Positions 16,895 through 24,613 of a stretch of 35,710 nt of DNA are shown in pieces (position 1 is the stretch's first letter; each line of letters opens with the position of its first letter). The notes under the pieces were generated by a model, which worked only from the letters and a program-made list of their open reading frames with translations, was not told where the DNA came from and did not search any database. Origin of the DNA: an uncultured Opitutia bacterium (GTDB taxonomy: Bacteria; Verrucomicrobiota; Verrucomicrobiia; Opitutales; UBA953); the NCBI GenBank assembly GCA_903850885.1, contig CAINMU010000095.1, positions 1 to 35,710 on the forward strand, written 5' to 3'. The position numbers and the translations under genes are program-made.

Positions 16895-17773
16895 CTAAGC
16901 TAAGGCGCCCTTAAGCGCTGCAATCAGGCGGGCCCTTACGGGTTCCGCCTTTTTTGTGAGCCGTCGCTGTTCGCTCTCGTAAGCGGAACGGCCCTCCGGC
17001 GTCTCGATGCATATCGGCTCCAAGCCTACCGCCGAAAAATCGTAAGGGCTCGCCCGCATATCCACCGCGCGGGCATCACGCGCGAGCTCGAAGCTGTCGG
17101 CCGCCAACTCCGAACTTACCCAAGGCTGCGCCTTCATCGTCCACTTATAAAGATCCATGGTGACATGCACGCATCCCGGCTGTTCGTTCTGCACGCGTTG
17201 CTCCAGCGTCGGCGTCAGACGATTCAACGGCCGCGCACCCGGCGTAAAGAAACGGAAGGCATCATAATGTGTGCAGCGGATGGCGGAAGCGCGCACCACG
17301 GCATCCGTCCCCTCGGCGCCCAGTCGCAGGGGCCAATCTCCGTGGCGCCGGTCGGCGGCTTGATTGAAAACCATCGCCCATTCGTGCAACCCGAAGCAGC
17401 CCAAGAAAGCTGGGCGTAAGGCGATCGCCTGGCTTAATTCCAGGGTGAAATTCAATCGGTGCCTTTCGGCATCGGTCGGCCGGACCACGTGCACCGTGCC
17501 ATCCGCCGAAAGCTCGAAACGATGACCATCCACCAGTTCGGCGGCATCTTCCAGCCCGACGCCTGCTCCGGGCGACCAACGTTGCAAGGCGGAGAAACGG
17601 AACGGGTAGTAGGTGAATAAAAAATCTTCCACCGGCTCCTTGATACCCAAGGCCGCCCTTTGCCGACGGGCCTCGATCAACGTCGCCGTGTGCGCCTCAT
17701 GCGCTGCGCGTCGAGCACGCCAATCGCTCGCCGAGAGGATCAGGCCGGCGGAATGTTCCGTGAGCTCGCTCAC
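16895..17773 (-). CDS. conserved protein of uncertain function
   Basis: A 292-residue cytosolic-looking protein with no signal or membrane segment. Its pattern (SDWRARRAAHEA, then EDFLFTYYPFRFSALQRWSPGAGV, LHEWAMVFN, HYDAFRFFTPGARPLN, CVHVTMDLYKWTMKAQPW, ARAVDMRASPYDFSAVGLEPICIET) resembles, from memory, a family found widely in Actinobacteria and often labelled '3-methyladenine DNA glycosylase'. I see no helix-hairpin-helix-GPD motif that would support a glycosylase, so I do not endorse that function. The start is taken as the GTG at 17771-17773, which overlaps the stop of the upstream gene as GTGA; a longer ATG frame begins at 17821. The His/Asp/Tyr-rich conserved blocks suggest an enzyme. 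Confidence 0.7.
   Translation of the reverse strand: MSELTEHSAGLILSASDWRARRAAHEAHTATLIEARRQRAALGIKEPVEDFLFTYYPFRFSALQRWSPGAGVGLEDAAELVDGHRFELSADGTVHVVRPTDAERHRLNFTLELSQAIALRPAFLGCFGLHEWAMVFNQAADRRHGDWPLRLGAEGTDAVVRASAIRCTHYDAFRFFTPGARPLNRLTPTLEQRVQNEQPGCVHVTMDLYKWTMKAQPWVSSELAADSFELARDARAVDMRASPYDFSAVGLEPICIETPEGRSAYESEQRRLTKKAEPVRARLIAALKGALA
16926..16955 (+). terminator. rho-independent terminator for the DUF1080 gene
   Basis: Arms AGGCGG (16926-16931) and CCGCCT (16945-16950) pair, with an inner CCC/GGG, followed by six T (16950-16955). It serves the plus-strand gene ending at 16887. It lies inside the 3' coding part of the convergent minus-strand gene. Confidence 0.65.
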
Positions 17774-18336
17774 TCGAAGCGACGGTGGAAAGTGGCGACC
17801 TTGATATATTTCTCCGCCCAACCTGGTAGCGACGCCAGTTCTGCGTCAGTCAAAGGCCGGATAATTTTGGCCGGAGCCCCCATGACCATAGTCCCCGGAG
17901 GGATGATGGTTCCTTTGGTCACCAAGGCATGGGCGCCGATGATCGAACGCGCTCCGACGACCGCCCCATCAAGCACCGTCGCATGCATGCCGATTAAGCA
18001 TTCATCACCGATGGTGCAGGCATGAATCATCGCCAGATGCCCGACCGTTACGCGGGCGCCGATTTTCGCCGGCAAGCCGTCGGCGACGTGCACCACGGCT
18101 CCATCCTGAATGTTAGTACCCTCTCCGATTTCAATGGGAGCCACGTCGCCACGCAAAACCGCACAAGGCCAGACGCTGGCCCGCGGACCGATAAGCACAT
18201 TCCCGATGACCACCGCCCGAGCGTGGACAAAGGCCGTGGCATGGACGGTGGGGCCTCGGGCCAGGTTGCGGGTGATTTCCCGTTCGAGCTCTTCGTCAGG
18301 GGTGCCAGCGGGGCCATTAGGGTGAAATGGGTTCAC
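17770..18336 (-). CDS. gamma-carbonic-anhydrase-like left-handed beta-helix protein
   Basis: A 188-residue hexapeptide-repeat protein of the gamma carbonic anhydrase / YrdA-PaaY group. The repeats are obvious (VVIGNVLIGPRASVWPCAVLRGDV, IEIGEGTNIQDGAVVHVAD, IGARVTVGHLAMIHACTIGDECLIGMHATVLDGAVVGARSIIGAHALV). The three zinc-ligand histidines of the family are present in AVVHVAD, TVGHLA and MIHACTIGD. The family includes true carbonic anhydrases and members with no detectable activity, so the reaction is not certain. The start is a GTG at 18336; there is no earlier ATG. Its stop overlaps the next gene by 4 nt. Confidence 0.88.
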   Translation of the reverse strand: MNPFHPNGPAGTPDEELEREITRNLARGPTVHATAFVHARAVVIGNVLIGPRASVWPCAVLRGDVAPIEIGEGTNIQDGAVVHVADGLPAKIGARVTVGHLAMIHACTIGDECLIGMHATVLDGAVVGARSIIGAHALVTKGTIIPPGTMVMGAPAKIIRPLTDAELASLPGWAEKYIKVATFHRRFE

Positions 18337-18430
18337 CCGCCCACGATGGGAGCGGGGGCGACCGCAGGAAAGAACGAACCTATCCCAATTGCGTCCTTAT
18401 ACTCAAAATCGGGACGACTTAGCCCTTTTT

Positions 18431-18469
18431 AAAGGAGTTTATGGCCTGGTGAACCACCCCTGCGGCCAT
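18431..18469 (+). promoter_or_regulatory. rplU leader with mini-ORF and hairpin
   Basis: A strong AAAGGAG ribosome-binding site (18431-18437) precedes ATG GCC TGG TGA, a three-codon frame Met-Ala-Trp at 18441-18452. The same stretch can fold, with ATGGCC (18441-18446) pairing to GGCCAT (18464-18469) and an inner TGGT/ACCA. It lies about 100 nt upstream of rplU, where other phyla have L21 leader regulation. Function is a guess; the rest of the gap 18337-18563 shows nothing else I recognise. Confidence 0.3.
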
Positions 18470-18563
18470 CCGGCTTCGCTCCAGACCGCCTCATTTACCC
18501 GTGACCCCTAAATTCCCCTTGCCAACCCCTCATCTGTCCGTTTGCTCCGACCTTCCGACAGCC

Positions 18564-18878
18564 ATGAAGGCCACATTTATCACCTCCGGTCGCCAATTCA
18601 CCGTCAAGCAAGGCGACATCCTCATCGTTAACCAGTACCCTGGTAAAAACGAAGGCGACGTCCTCACGTTTGACCAAGTCCTCCTCGTTGGAGAAGGCGT
18701 CGACGCCAAGATCGGCACCCCCACCGTCCCAGGCGCCAAGGTGACCGCTACCATTCTTGAAAACAAGCGCGGTGAGAAGATTCGTATCTTCAAGCACCGT
18801 CGCCGTAAGGGTTACTACCGTCGTCGCGGCCACCGCCAAGAGCTCTCGGTCATCAAGGTAGACTCTATTTCCGCTTAA
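18564..18878 (+). CDS. rplU: 50S ribosomal protein L21
   Basis: L21 binds 23S rRNA in the 50S subunit. The ATG at 18564 gives a 104-residue protein of normal length beginning [20 protein letters not shown], matching the family pattern 'I.TGGKQY.V..GD'. The basic C-terminal signature is clear in [31 protein letters not shown]. An upstream in-frame extension (from 18501) has no family resemblance and is not used. rpmA follows after 21 nt, the usual L21-L27 pair. Confidence 0.96.
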   Translation: MKATFITSGRQFTVKQGDILIVNQYPGKNEGDVLTFDQVLLVGEGVDAKIGTPTVPGAKVTATILENKRGEKIRIFKHRRRKGYYRRRGHRQELSVIKVDSISA

Positions 18879-18899
18879 CCCCTTAAATCAGAAACTACC

Positions 18900-19169
18900 A
18901 TGGCAACAAAGAAAGGTGGAGGAACTTCAAGCAACGGACGCGATTCTCGCTCCAAGCGTCTCGGGGTTAAACTTTACAGCGGCGAATTCGCCACCGCTGG
19001 TTCGATCATCATCCGTCAACGCGGCACGCGCATGAACGCCGGTCGTAACGTCGGCATGGGTCGCGACCACACCCTTTTCGCCAAGGCCGATGGTCTGGTG
19101 AAGTGGGATGCTGAGCACCGCAAAGTCGAGATCGTTCCTACGGTCTCCACCTCCTGCTCCCTCTCGTAA
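18900..19169 (+). CDS. rpmA: 50S ribosomal protein L27
   Basis: L27 reaches into the peptidyl-transferase centre with its N-terminal tail. The 89-residue product starts [24 protein letters not shown], the classic form with no cleavable N-terminal extension of the Firmicutes type. Core motifs [26 protein letters not shown] follow. It ends the rplU-rpmA unit, with a strong terminator just after; obgE, a frequent third member, is not present. Confidence 0.96.
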   Translation: MATKKGGGTSSNGRDSRSKRLGVKLYSGEFATAGSIIIRQRGTRMNAGRNVGMGRDHTLFAKADGLVKWDAEHRKVEIVPTVSTSCSLS

Positions 19170-19189
19170 GCCGAGAGTAAAGCGCCTTC

Positions 19190-19222
19190 AAGAAGCCGAC
19201 CACCAAGTCGGCTTCTTTGTTT
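19190..19222 (+). terminator. rho-independent terminator of rplU-rpmA
   Basis: A perfect 11-bp stem, AAGAAGCCGAC (19190-19200) with GTCGGCTTCTT (19207-19217), encloses a 6-nt loop and runs into TGTTT. It lies 20 nt after the rpmA stop. Confidence 0.85.
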
Positions 19223-19299
19223 CGCGGACGTACGATTAGACGATATCACCCCACCCCGGAAAGAGCTTCCGGGCTGCATGACGGACGCTCGTCAGGAGT

Positions 19300-19578
19300 C
19301 TAACCGGCCTGACGGCGATGGATGTTTTCCAGGGCTGACTGGAAAATCGATCGGGTCGAATCAGCATACACCGGATCGTGCACGACGTAGTCGCACACGC
19401 ACTCAAGTGCCCGGCGATGAACTCCACGCACGCGGCGAAGCGTGCTCAACTCGATGACGAGCATTTGGAGTTTCTCTAAGGACATGAGCGTGGTATCTGC
19501 CTCGGCTTCCTCACGGAAACCGTATTCTGGATCTTCATCCATCTCCCGATTAGAGGTGATGTATTGAGTTTGGTGCAT
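19300..19578 (-). CDS. small protein of unknown function
   Basis: A 92-residue frame starting MHQTQYITSNREMDEDPEYG. The acidic N-terminal third is followed by two helix-like blocks (TLMSLEKLQMLVIELSTLRRVRGVHRRALECVCDYV, then DPVYADSTRSIFQSALENIHRR). I do not recognise the family; there is no signal peptide or membrane segment. The open frame runs back to 19905 through the MATE coding region, but only the part from 19578 looks protein-like. A second in-frame ATG at 19542 would give 80 residues. It lies 95 nt after the MATE stop on the same strand, with a pseudo-palindrome between them. An inverted repeat (CCCGGAA/TTCCGGG, about 19256-19274) follows its stop. Confidence 0.55.
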   Translation of the reverse strand: MHQTQYITSNREMDEDPEYGFREEAEADTTLMSLEKLQMLVIELSTLRRVRGVHRRALECVCDYVVHDPVYADSTRSIFQSALENIHRRQAG

Positions 19579-19655
19579 TTGGGGTGCGACTCTAAGGGTA
19601 GCGCTGCTCCGCCCCCCGCAAAGCCAGCGGTTGTTAAGATTGGCCTGCCACCCTG

Positions 19656-19671
19656 TGTCAGTCGAGTGACA
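19656..19671. promoter_or_regulatory. 16-bp pseudo-palindrome (possible operator)
   Basis: TGTCAGTCGAGTGACA is palindromic apart from positions 6 and 11 and is centred on TCGA. It sits between the MATE stop and the 92-residue gene start. It could bind a dimeric regulator or form a weak hairpin; nothing in the sequence decides which. Confidence 0.3.
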
Positions 19672-19673
19672 GC

Positions 19674-21038
19674 CTAGGCGTCGACCCCAGCCTGCGCCGC
19701 CCGGCGAAACTTCCAGGTCATCGCGAGCGCGACGAGGATCAACCCGCTGGCGAGTGAAATCCAGATACCCACCGCACCCAAACCCCAGACCCCGACAGGC
19801 AAGCCGAACAACCGGAACCCAAACGGAAACGCCAAAGCCAAGGCCAGGGGTAGGCAGAAAAGCCAGTAGACCGTAAAGACGCTCCAGGACGCCCATGCCG
19901 CGCAATTCACCGAGCGCAGAAGGTAAGCAGCGACGACTTGAACGCCATCAAAGGGCGCCCAGACGGCGGCAAAGATCAGGAGCGTCGAAGCCAGCAGGGC
20001 GGTCTCGGTGCCAGCCACGCCATACGTCTGCATTAATAGGGGTCGCAGCAATACCAAGCCGAGCCCGTAGGCCAGCATGATGAGCCCGCCCAAGATGAGT
20101 GCGCCAAGACCGACCGCCTGGACCTTACGCGGATCTTTGGCGCCATACGCTTCGCCGACGCGAATCCCGGCGGCGATGCCGAGGCCGAGCGGCAGCATGA
20201 ACGCGGCCGAAGCGGTGCTGATGGCGACCTGATGGGCGGCCTGGGCCGTGGCGTTGATCCACCCGGCCATGACGGGGACAATCGCAAAGATGCCGACTTC
20301 GCTCAAGCTGTGCAGCCCCGCGGGCCAGCCGGTCTTCATGAGGCGCTGGAACACAGCCATCTGCAGGCCGTCCGCCCAGCGCACTTCGCCTCGGCCTGGT
20401 GTGAACCACAGGCCAATCAGCATTACTAAACGCGCGACAAGCGTGGCCCAACCGGCGCCCGCCAAACCCATCGGCGCGAAGCCCCAATGGCCGAACATCC
20501 AGAGCCAATTGAAAAAGATATTGGCCAGAATGCCGGCGCTCAGCCACGCGAGCGAAATCCAAGGCTGACGTTGCGAGTCGCGATGCCCACGCAGTGCATG
20601 GAACATGAGCCCGGGCACCATCGCCCACGACATGAGGATAAAAAACTCCTGCGCTTCAGCGGAAACGGCGGGCGATGAGCCCAGCAGCGGGATGAACCGA
20701 GCGGCACCGTGCGAGAGGATTGCCGCAACGACGCTGATGACGACGGCCAGCACCATGCCGTGCCGTAAAATCGCCGGCGAAGACTCCTCGACCCCAGCCC
20801 CATTGTCCTGCGACTGATACACGGCAATCGCGCCGACGACGCCGATGCCAAAGACATAAGGGATATAATTAAGATTCGATGCCAACGCCGAAGCCGCCAG
20901 CGCAGTCTCGCCGAGGTGGCCAGCCATCGCGACATCCACGACGAACATCAGCCCGTAGCCGAGCATCCCGAGCATAATCGGAATCGCCAGCTTGAGCGTG
21001 GGGCCGATTTCAGAACGGATGGTGGACGGCGTTTCCAA
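19674..21038 (-). CDS. MATE family efflux transporter (NorM-like)
   Basis: A 454-residue inner-membrane exporter with about 12 hydrophobic segments in two six-helix halves. MATE transporters expel cationic drugs, dyes or metabolites using a Na+ or H+ gradient. The N-terminal half shows AIPIMLGMLGYGLMFVVDVAMAGHLG, the usual 'P...' helix 1 followed by the D-(M/T)-(A/V)-M-(A/L)-G-(H/R) motif; the second half shows the matching PLGLGIAAGIRVGEAYGAKDPRK loop. The start is a TTG at 21036-21038, preceded by a G-rich site; no ATG is available before helix 1. It follows the dehydrogenase gene by 36 nt with no evident terminator, so it may be read from the same transcript. Substrate is unknown. Confidence 0.92.
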   Translation of the reverse strand: METPSTIRSEIGPTLKLAIPIMLGMLGYGLMFVVDVAMAGHLGETALAASALASNLNYIPYVFGIGVVGAIAVYQSQDNGAGVEESSPAILRHGMVLAVVISVVAAILSHGAARFIPLLGSSPAVSAEAQEFFILMSWAMVPGLMFHALRGHRDSQRQPWISLAWLSAGILANIFFNWLWMFGHWGFAPMGLAGAGWATLVARLVMLIGLWFTPGRGEVRWADGLQMAVFQRLMKTGWPAGLHSLSEVGIFAIVPVMAGWINATAQAAHQVAISTASAAFMLPLGLGIAAGIRVGEAYGAKDPRKVQAVGLGALILGGLIMLAYGLGLVLLRPLLMQTYGVAGTETALLASTLLIFAAVWAPFDGVQVVAAYLLRSVNCAAWASWSVFTVYWLFCLPLALALAFPFGFRLFGLPVGVWGLGAVGIWISLASGLILVALAMTWKFRRAAQAGVDA

Positions 21039-21074
21039 GCCCCCAGAAGGAAAGGTTTAGCCCGCTGAAGCGAG

Positions 21075-22556
21075 TCAGTTCTTCGGCAGGCGGTTTAGCG
21101 TGTAATACGCGTCCGCATGATCCAAAGATTCTCCGGACACCGAACGAATGCCGTCAGCGTGCAACTCGTGGATGTAAAGCTCGCGGAGGCCATCGACCTT
21201 GAGGCGCACGCTGAGCCCGTCCGCGGCGACCTTGGCGGAGACGATACCGTTCGGGGCCGACTGGATCTCGTCGCTGCCGTACGCGCTCGAATAAAAGAGC
21301 GTGTAGTTGGTCATGCGGTACGAGGCGATGTCCCCGGCGCGGGCGACATCGACGGGCTTGGTAAAGGTGAGTTCGAAGCCGTCGGGCTTGGCCTTCATCT
21401 CCTTGATGGCGAAGGGCACGGTGCCGTTGTAACGTAACCGTTGCAGGCCGTAGGCCTTGGTGCCGAGCGAAGACCAACCGCGACTGGTCATACCGACCAT
21501 AAGCGACCCATCCGGGGCAAAACTGAGACGCACGATGCCGGAGGCGAAGCCACCGACGAACGGGAAGCAGGCACCCTGGTACTCGCCCTCGACCTTCTCC
21601 AGGAAGACACGGCTGATTTTGGCGTCGGTGAACTCGGCGACGAACATCTGCCCGTCAAACGGCCCGAACTTGCCGCCCGCATCGCAGGTCGCGAGGTCGG
21701 TGCCGCTCCGGCCCACTTTGTTATAAGGCATCCAGACCGCGGGCGGACGCATCTCGGGCAGAGCCTTGAGCGCCTCAGGGTATGGACGCTTCTCGGGAAT
21801 CTTGGCCGAGAGCTTGAGCGGCGACTCGGGAAGGTTCTCGGAAGCAATGCCTTCGGGATTCAAGAAGAACGCACCTTTGCGCAGATGATAGATCGGGGTG
21901 GTCGGAATCCAAGTACCCTGCTGGTCGACGCAGAACATGTCACCGGCGAGGTTCGTGCCGAGTCCACAAGGTGAACGCATACCGGCCACCATGGGGACGA
22001 ACTTACCGTCTTGGCCAAGAATACCGCCCCAGCCGCGCCACGGTGCTTTGTTGTCGGCGTGATCGCCCATGTCGACGTTGAGCGTGACCCAGAGCTGTCC
22101 CAAGCCGTCGCGCTTGGGTCCGTAAGCATAACCGTGATAGGCGCCGGAGACGTTCCAGCCCGCGCCCGCGGTGAGGTATTCATCGGCGATGCCATCGCCG
22201 TCGGTATCGCGCAGACGCGTGGTCTCGGTACGCTGGGTGACGAGCAGGTCCTTGCCGTCGCGCAGGATGCCAAGCGGTTCATGCAGGCCAGAAGCGAAGA
22301 GCTTGTAGCTAACCTTGTCCGGCTTCGGATCGAGGACGCCGTCCAAAATCCAGACTTCTCCCTTACGGATGGTAAGCGCGAGTTTTCCGTCGGCGGTCCA
22401 GTCCATACCGCTGACCTCGAGTGCAAGACCATCGCCAGGCTTCCAATCTTTAGAGCGCGTATCGAGGACGGTACTCGCGGTCAGGATATCGGCGATGTCA
22501 TAGGACGCCGCGGAAAGCGAGGCGGCGGCAAAGAAAACTGCAAATAGGGTTTTCAT
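21075..22556 (-). CDS. secreted beta-propeller dehydrogenase (PVC membrane-bound dehydrogenase type)
   Basis: A 493-residue exported protein. The ATG at 22556 opens a signal peptide (MKTLFAVFFAAASLSAA). The body has the features of the glucose/sorbosone-dehydrogenase-like six-bladed propellers common in Planctomycetes and Verrucomicrobia: MDWTADGKLALTIRKGEVWIL, ASGLHEPLGILRDGKDLLVTQRTET, RDTDGDGIADEYLTAG, VSGAYHGYAYGPKRDGLGQLWV, GMRSPCGLGTNLAGDMFCVDQQGTW and GIVRLSFAPDGSLMVGMTSRGW. The C-terminus (IHELHADGIRSVSGESLDHADAYYTLNRLPK) is an Ig-like closing segment. Substrate and cofactor cannot be told from sequence; PQQ or haem electron acceptors are typical of relatives. It overlaps the cytochrome gene by 4 nt (ATGA), so the two are translationally coupled and probably form an electron-transfer pair. 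Confidence 0.85.
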   Translation of the reverse strand: MKTLFAVFFAAASLSAASYDIADILTASTVLDTRSKDWKPGDGLALEVSGMDWTADGKLALTIRKGEVWILDGVLDPKPDKVSYKLFASGLHEPLGILRDGKDLLVTQRTETTRLRDTDGDGIADEYLTAGAGWNVSGAYHGYAYGPKRDGLGQLWVTLNVDMGDHADNKAPWRGWGGILGQDGKFVPMVAGMRSPCGLGTNLAGDMFCVDQQGTWIPTTPIYHLRKGAFFLNPEGIASENLPESPLKLSAKIPEKRPYPEALKALPEMRPPAVWMPYNKVGRSGTDLATCDAGGKFGPFDGQMFVAEFTDAKISRVFLEKVEGEYQGACFPFVGGFASGIVRLSFAPDGSLMVGMTSRGWSSLGTKAYGLQRLRYNGTVPFAIKEMKAKPDGFELTFTKPVDVARAGDIASYRMTNYTLFYSSAYGSDEIQSAPNGIVSAKVAADGLSVRLKVDGLRELYIHELHADGIRSVSGESLDHADAYYTLNRLPKN

Positions 22557-24613
22557 TTCCAGAGATAGGTGAAAACGCGGCGGCCTTGGGCGGAGGATTC
22601 CTTCATATCGACTGCCATCCCCGCGGGATGCGTGATCGTCGGGGCAAAGTCCGGCGTGGGCACCCAAGTGACGGTGCGGCGAAGACCGTGCTCGATACCT
22701 TCGTAAGTCTCCTCGACCTTTACGCCGCGCTGTTCGTTGAGGAACGTCGGGTTACCCTTGGCATCGAGGCGGTAGCCGAGGAAATGGCCGACTGGCTTAG
22801 GCCAGGCGACGACTTGCGTGCCGATGGGCTTCTCAAAAGTCGGGAAGCGCGAGTACCAAGTCAGGTAGGCGTCGAAGAAGCGCCCCTTCCACGCGAGGCC
22901 AGGGCCGCCCTTGTCCCCGTCATAGGCGAGATGCACACCGGTCGGGAAGCCGACGAGGATCGCACGCACGCCCACGCCGTCGGTGAACGCGCGCTGTACG
23001 ACGGGCCGGTCTTTCGGAATAATCTCGAACTCTCCATTTCGATTTTGTGGAAACCCTTCGGGCTCGCCATTGGCGCTTTCGACGAACTTGAAGATCGAGG
23101 CGATCTGTTTGTCAGTATCGCCACCAAGGATGGCCGGATTGAAGGACTTCCCAGCCGGCCAGAACGACGGCATCAGCGTGCCGGCACGATAGGCCGCAGG
23201 ATTGATGAGGTACTCACGAAGCCAGCCTTCCTGGAGACGAGCGGCGATATTGCTGAGGTCAGGCCCCTGAATACCGAGCGAAGGACGATCGCCCCAACGG
23301 TGACAGGTGATGCAACCCGCCCCGCCTTGCGTGCCCATGAGCTTACGGCCGGCGGTGTCGTCGCCGCCTTCAAACTTGAGCGCAACACGCGCATCGGCAA
23401 CGCCGAGCAGCTTGCCGAGCTCAGCAGTGGCCGCACCATACTGCGGCATCTTGGTCTTTAGGTACGGCCGCACGCGATTTTCACCCAGTAAAACTTTGCT
23501 GAGCCATTCCGGACGCAGTTTACCACCAACGCCGGTAAGCGGAGGAGGATAACGGCCAGTATCGCCAAGATTATGATCGCCCTGGAAGTAAGGCTTACGC
23601 GCGGTATCAGGGCCACCCTGGCCATCACGTTCATGACAAGCGACGCAGTTGAGCGCCTGCAAGGTGAGGTCGGCGGCGAGTTTGGGTGAAGCCGTTTCAT
23701 CCTTCTTCGCGAGGAAGAGTTTTAGCGCAGCACACTGCGCCTCGGACAGCGCATAGCGCGGGCCCTTGGCGTGATCGGCGTCCAGGCAGCCGCCTTCGGT
23801 CTTCTTCAAGGCAACAGGCGCGGCGGCGGCATCCTTGGGTAGGTCGTGGCAAGCGGCGCAGCGGGCGGAGATGACGGCCTTACGACCCGCGATGGCGAGC
23901 GCCTTATCCGCGACGACACCGTCGATTGGGTTATCCAGACGTCCGTCGCTGCCCTGGAATTCGAGAAGGTAACCGGCGATGTCGATGGCGTCCTGCCGAT
24001 CCATCACGGTCTTTGGCATGCGCCCATCGGTGCGTACCTTCAGCGGATCGAGGATGAACGTGCCGAGGCTCTCGAGGCTATACTTCGCCTTCAGGTCGCC
24101 AAAGCCCACGCTGCGGTGCGTAAACTCGGAGGACTTGGGTAAACCTTCGGGCGGGACGAAATCCTTACCGGGAGCGTGACAGGCGACGCAACCCAGGGTG
24201 TTGAACAGCTCGCCGCCGCGAGCGCCGTTCACGTGCAGGATTTTCGCCGGACCCTTAGCGGCGGTCTTCGGCTTCAGTGAAGCGAGATAGTGCTCAATCG
24301 CGACGAGGGTCTTATCGTCGGCCTTGGCCAACACCTGCGGCATCACCGTGCCAGGATGGACCGATGCGGGATTGGCAATGAACTTGCGCAGCCATTCCGA
24401 ACGGACGCGCTGAGTGACCGTCGCGAGCGCGGGCCCGCGCAACGCCGGCAGACCGGTCTCGCCACCGTGGCAATTCACGCACCCGAGTTCGTTATAAAGC
24501 AGACGGCCACCTTCGGCCGTCGGCGTCGACGCGTGGAAGCGCTCGAAGCCGGTGACGAGGGGTTCGGCATACAGCGTCATGGCGCCCAGCACCAGTGCGA
24601 GGCGCACCATCAT
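22553..24613 (-). CDS. secreted pentahaem c-type cytochrome
   Basis: A 686-residue exported protein with five CxxCH haem-binding sites: CVNCH at residue 45, CVACH at 142, CAACH at 252, CVACH at 323 and CITCH at 434. Each heads a mono-haem cytochrome-c-like module, and possible axial methionines follow in GTVMPQV, RTDGRMPKTV, LKTKMPQYG and GTLMPSFWP. The last 220 residues carry no haem and resemble the closing domain of PVC cytochromes (LVGFPTGVHLAYDGDKGGPGLAWKGRFFDAYLTWYSRF). The start is the first ATG of an ATGATG pair at 24613, overlapping the upstream stop by 4 nt; it gives a short signal peptide (MMVRLALVLGAMTLYA). It probably accepts electrons from the dehydrogenase encoded next and passes them toward the respiratory chain. 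Confidence 0.92.
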   Translation of the reverse strand: MMVRLALVLGAMTLYAEPLVTGFERFHASTPTAEGGRLLYNELGCVNCHGGETGLPALRGPALATVTQRVRSEWLRKFIANPASVHPGTVMPQVLAKADDKTLVAIEHYLASLKPKTAAKGPAKILHVNGARGGELFNTLGCVACHAPGKDFVPPEGLPKSSEFTHRSVGFGDLKAKYSLESLGTFILDPLKVRTDGRMPKTVMDRQDAIDIAGYLLEFQGSDGRLDNPIDGVVADKALAIAGRKAVISARCAACHDLPKDAAAAPVALKKTEGGCLDADHAKGPRYALSEAQCAALKLFLAKKDETASPKLAADLTLQALNCVACHERDGQGGPDTARKPYFQGDHNLGDTGRYPPPLTGVGGKLRPEWLSKVLLGENRVRPYLKTKMPQYGAATAELGKLLGVADARVALKFEGGDDTAGRKLMGTQGGAGCITCHRWGDRPSLGIQGPDLSNIAARLQEGWLREYLINPAAYRAGTLMPSFWPAGKSFNPAILGGDTDKQIASIFKFVESANGEPEGFPQNRNGEFEIIPKDRPVVQRAFTDGVGVRAILVGFPTGVHLAYDGDKGGPGLAWKGRFFDAYLTWYSRFPTFEKPIGTQVVAWPKPVGHFLGYRLDAKGNPTFLNEQRGVKVEETYEGIEHGLRRTVTWVPTPDFAPTITHPAGMAVDMKESSAQGRRVFTYLWK

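Noticed and set aside
19656-19671. CIRCE/HrcA heat-shock operator
   Set aside because: CIRCE is TTAGCACTC-N9-GAGTGCTAA; the arms and spacing here do not match.
22586-23461. 291-codon open frame antisense to the cytochrome gene
   Set aside because: The sense strand has five CxxCH motifs and a signal peptide; the antisense product has no coherent features.
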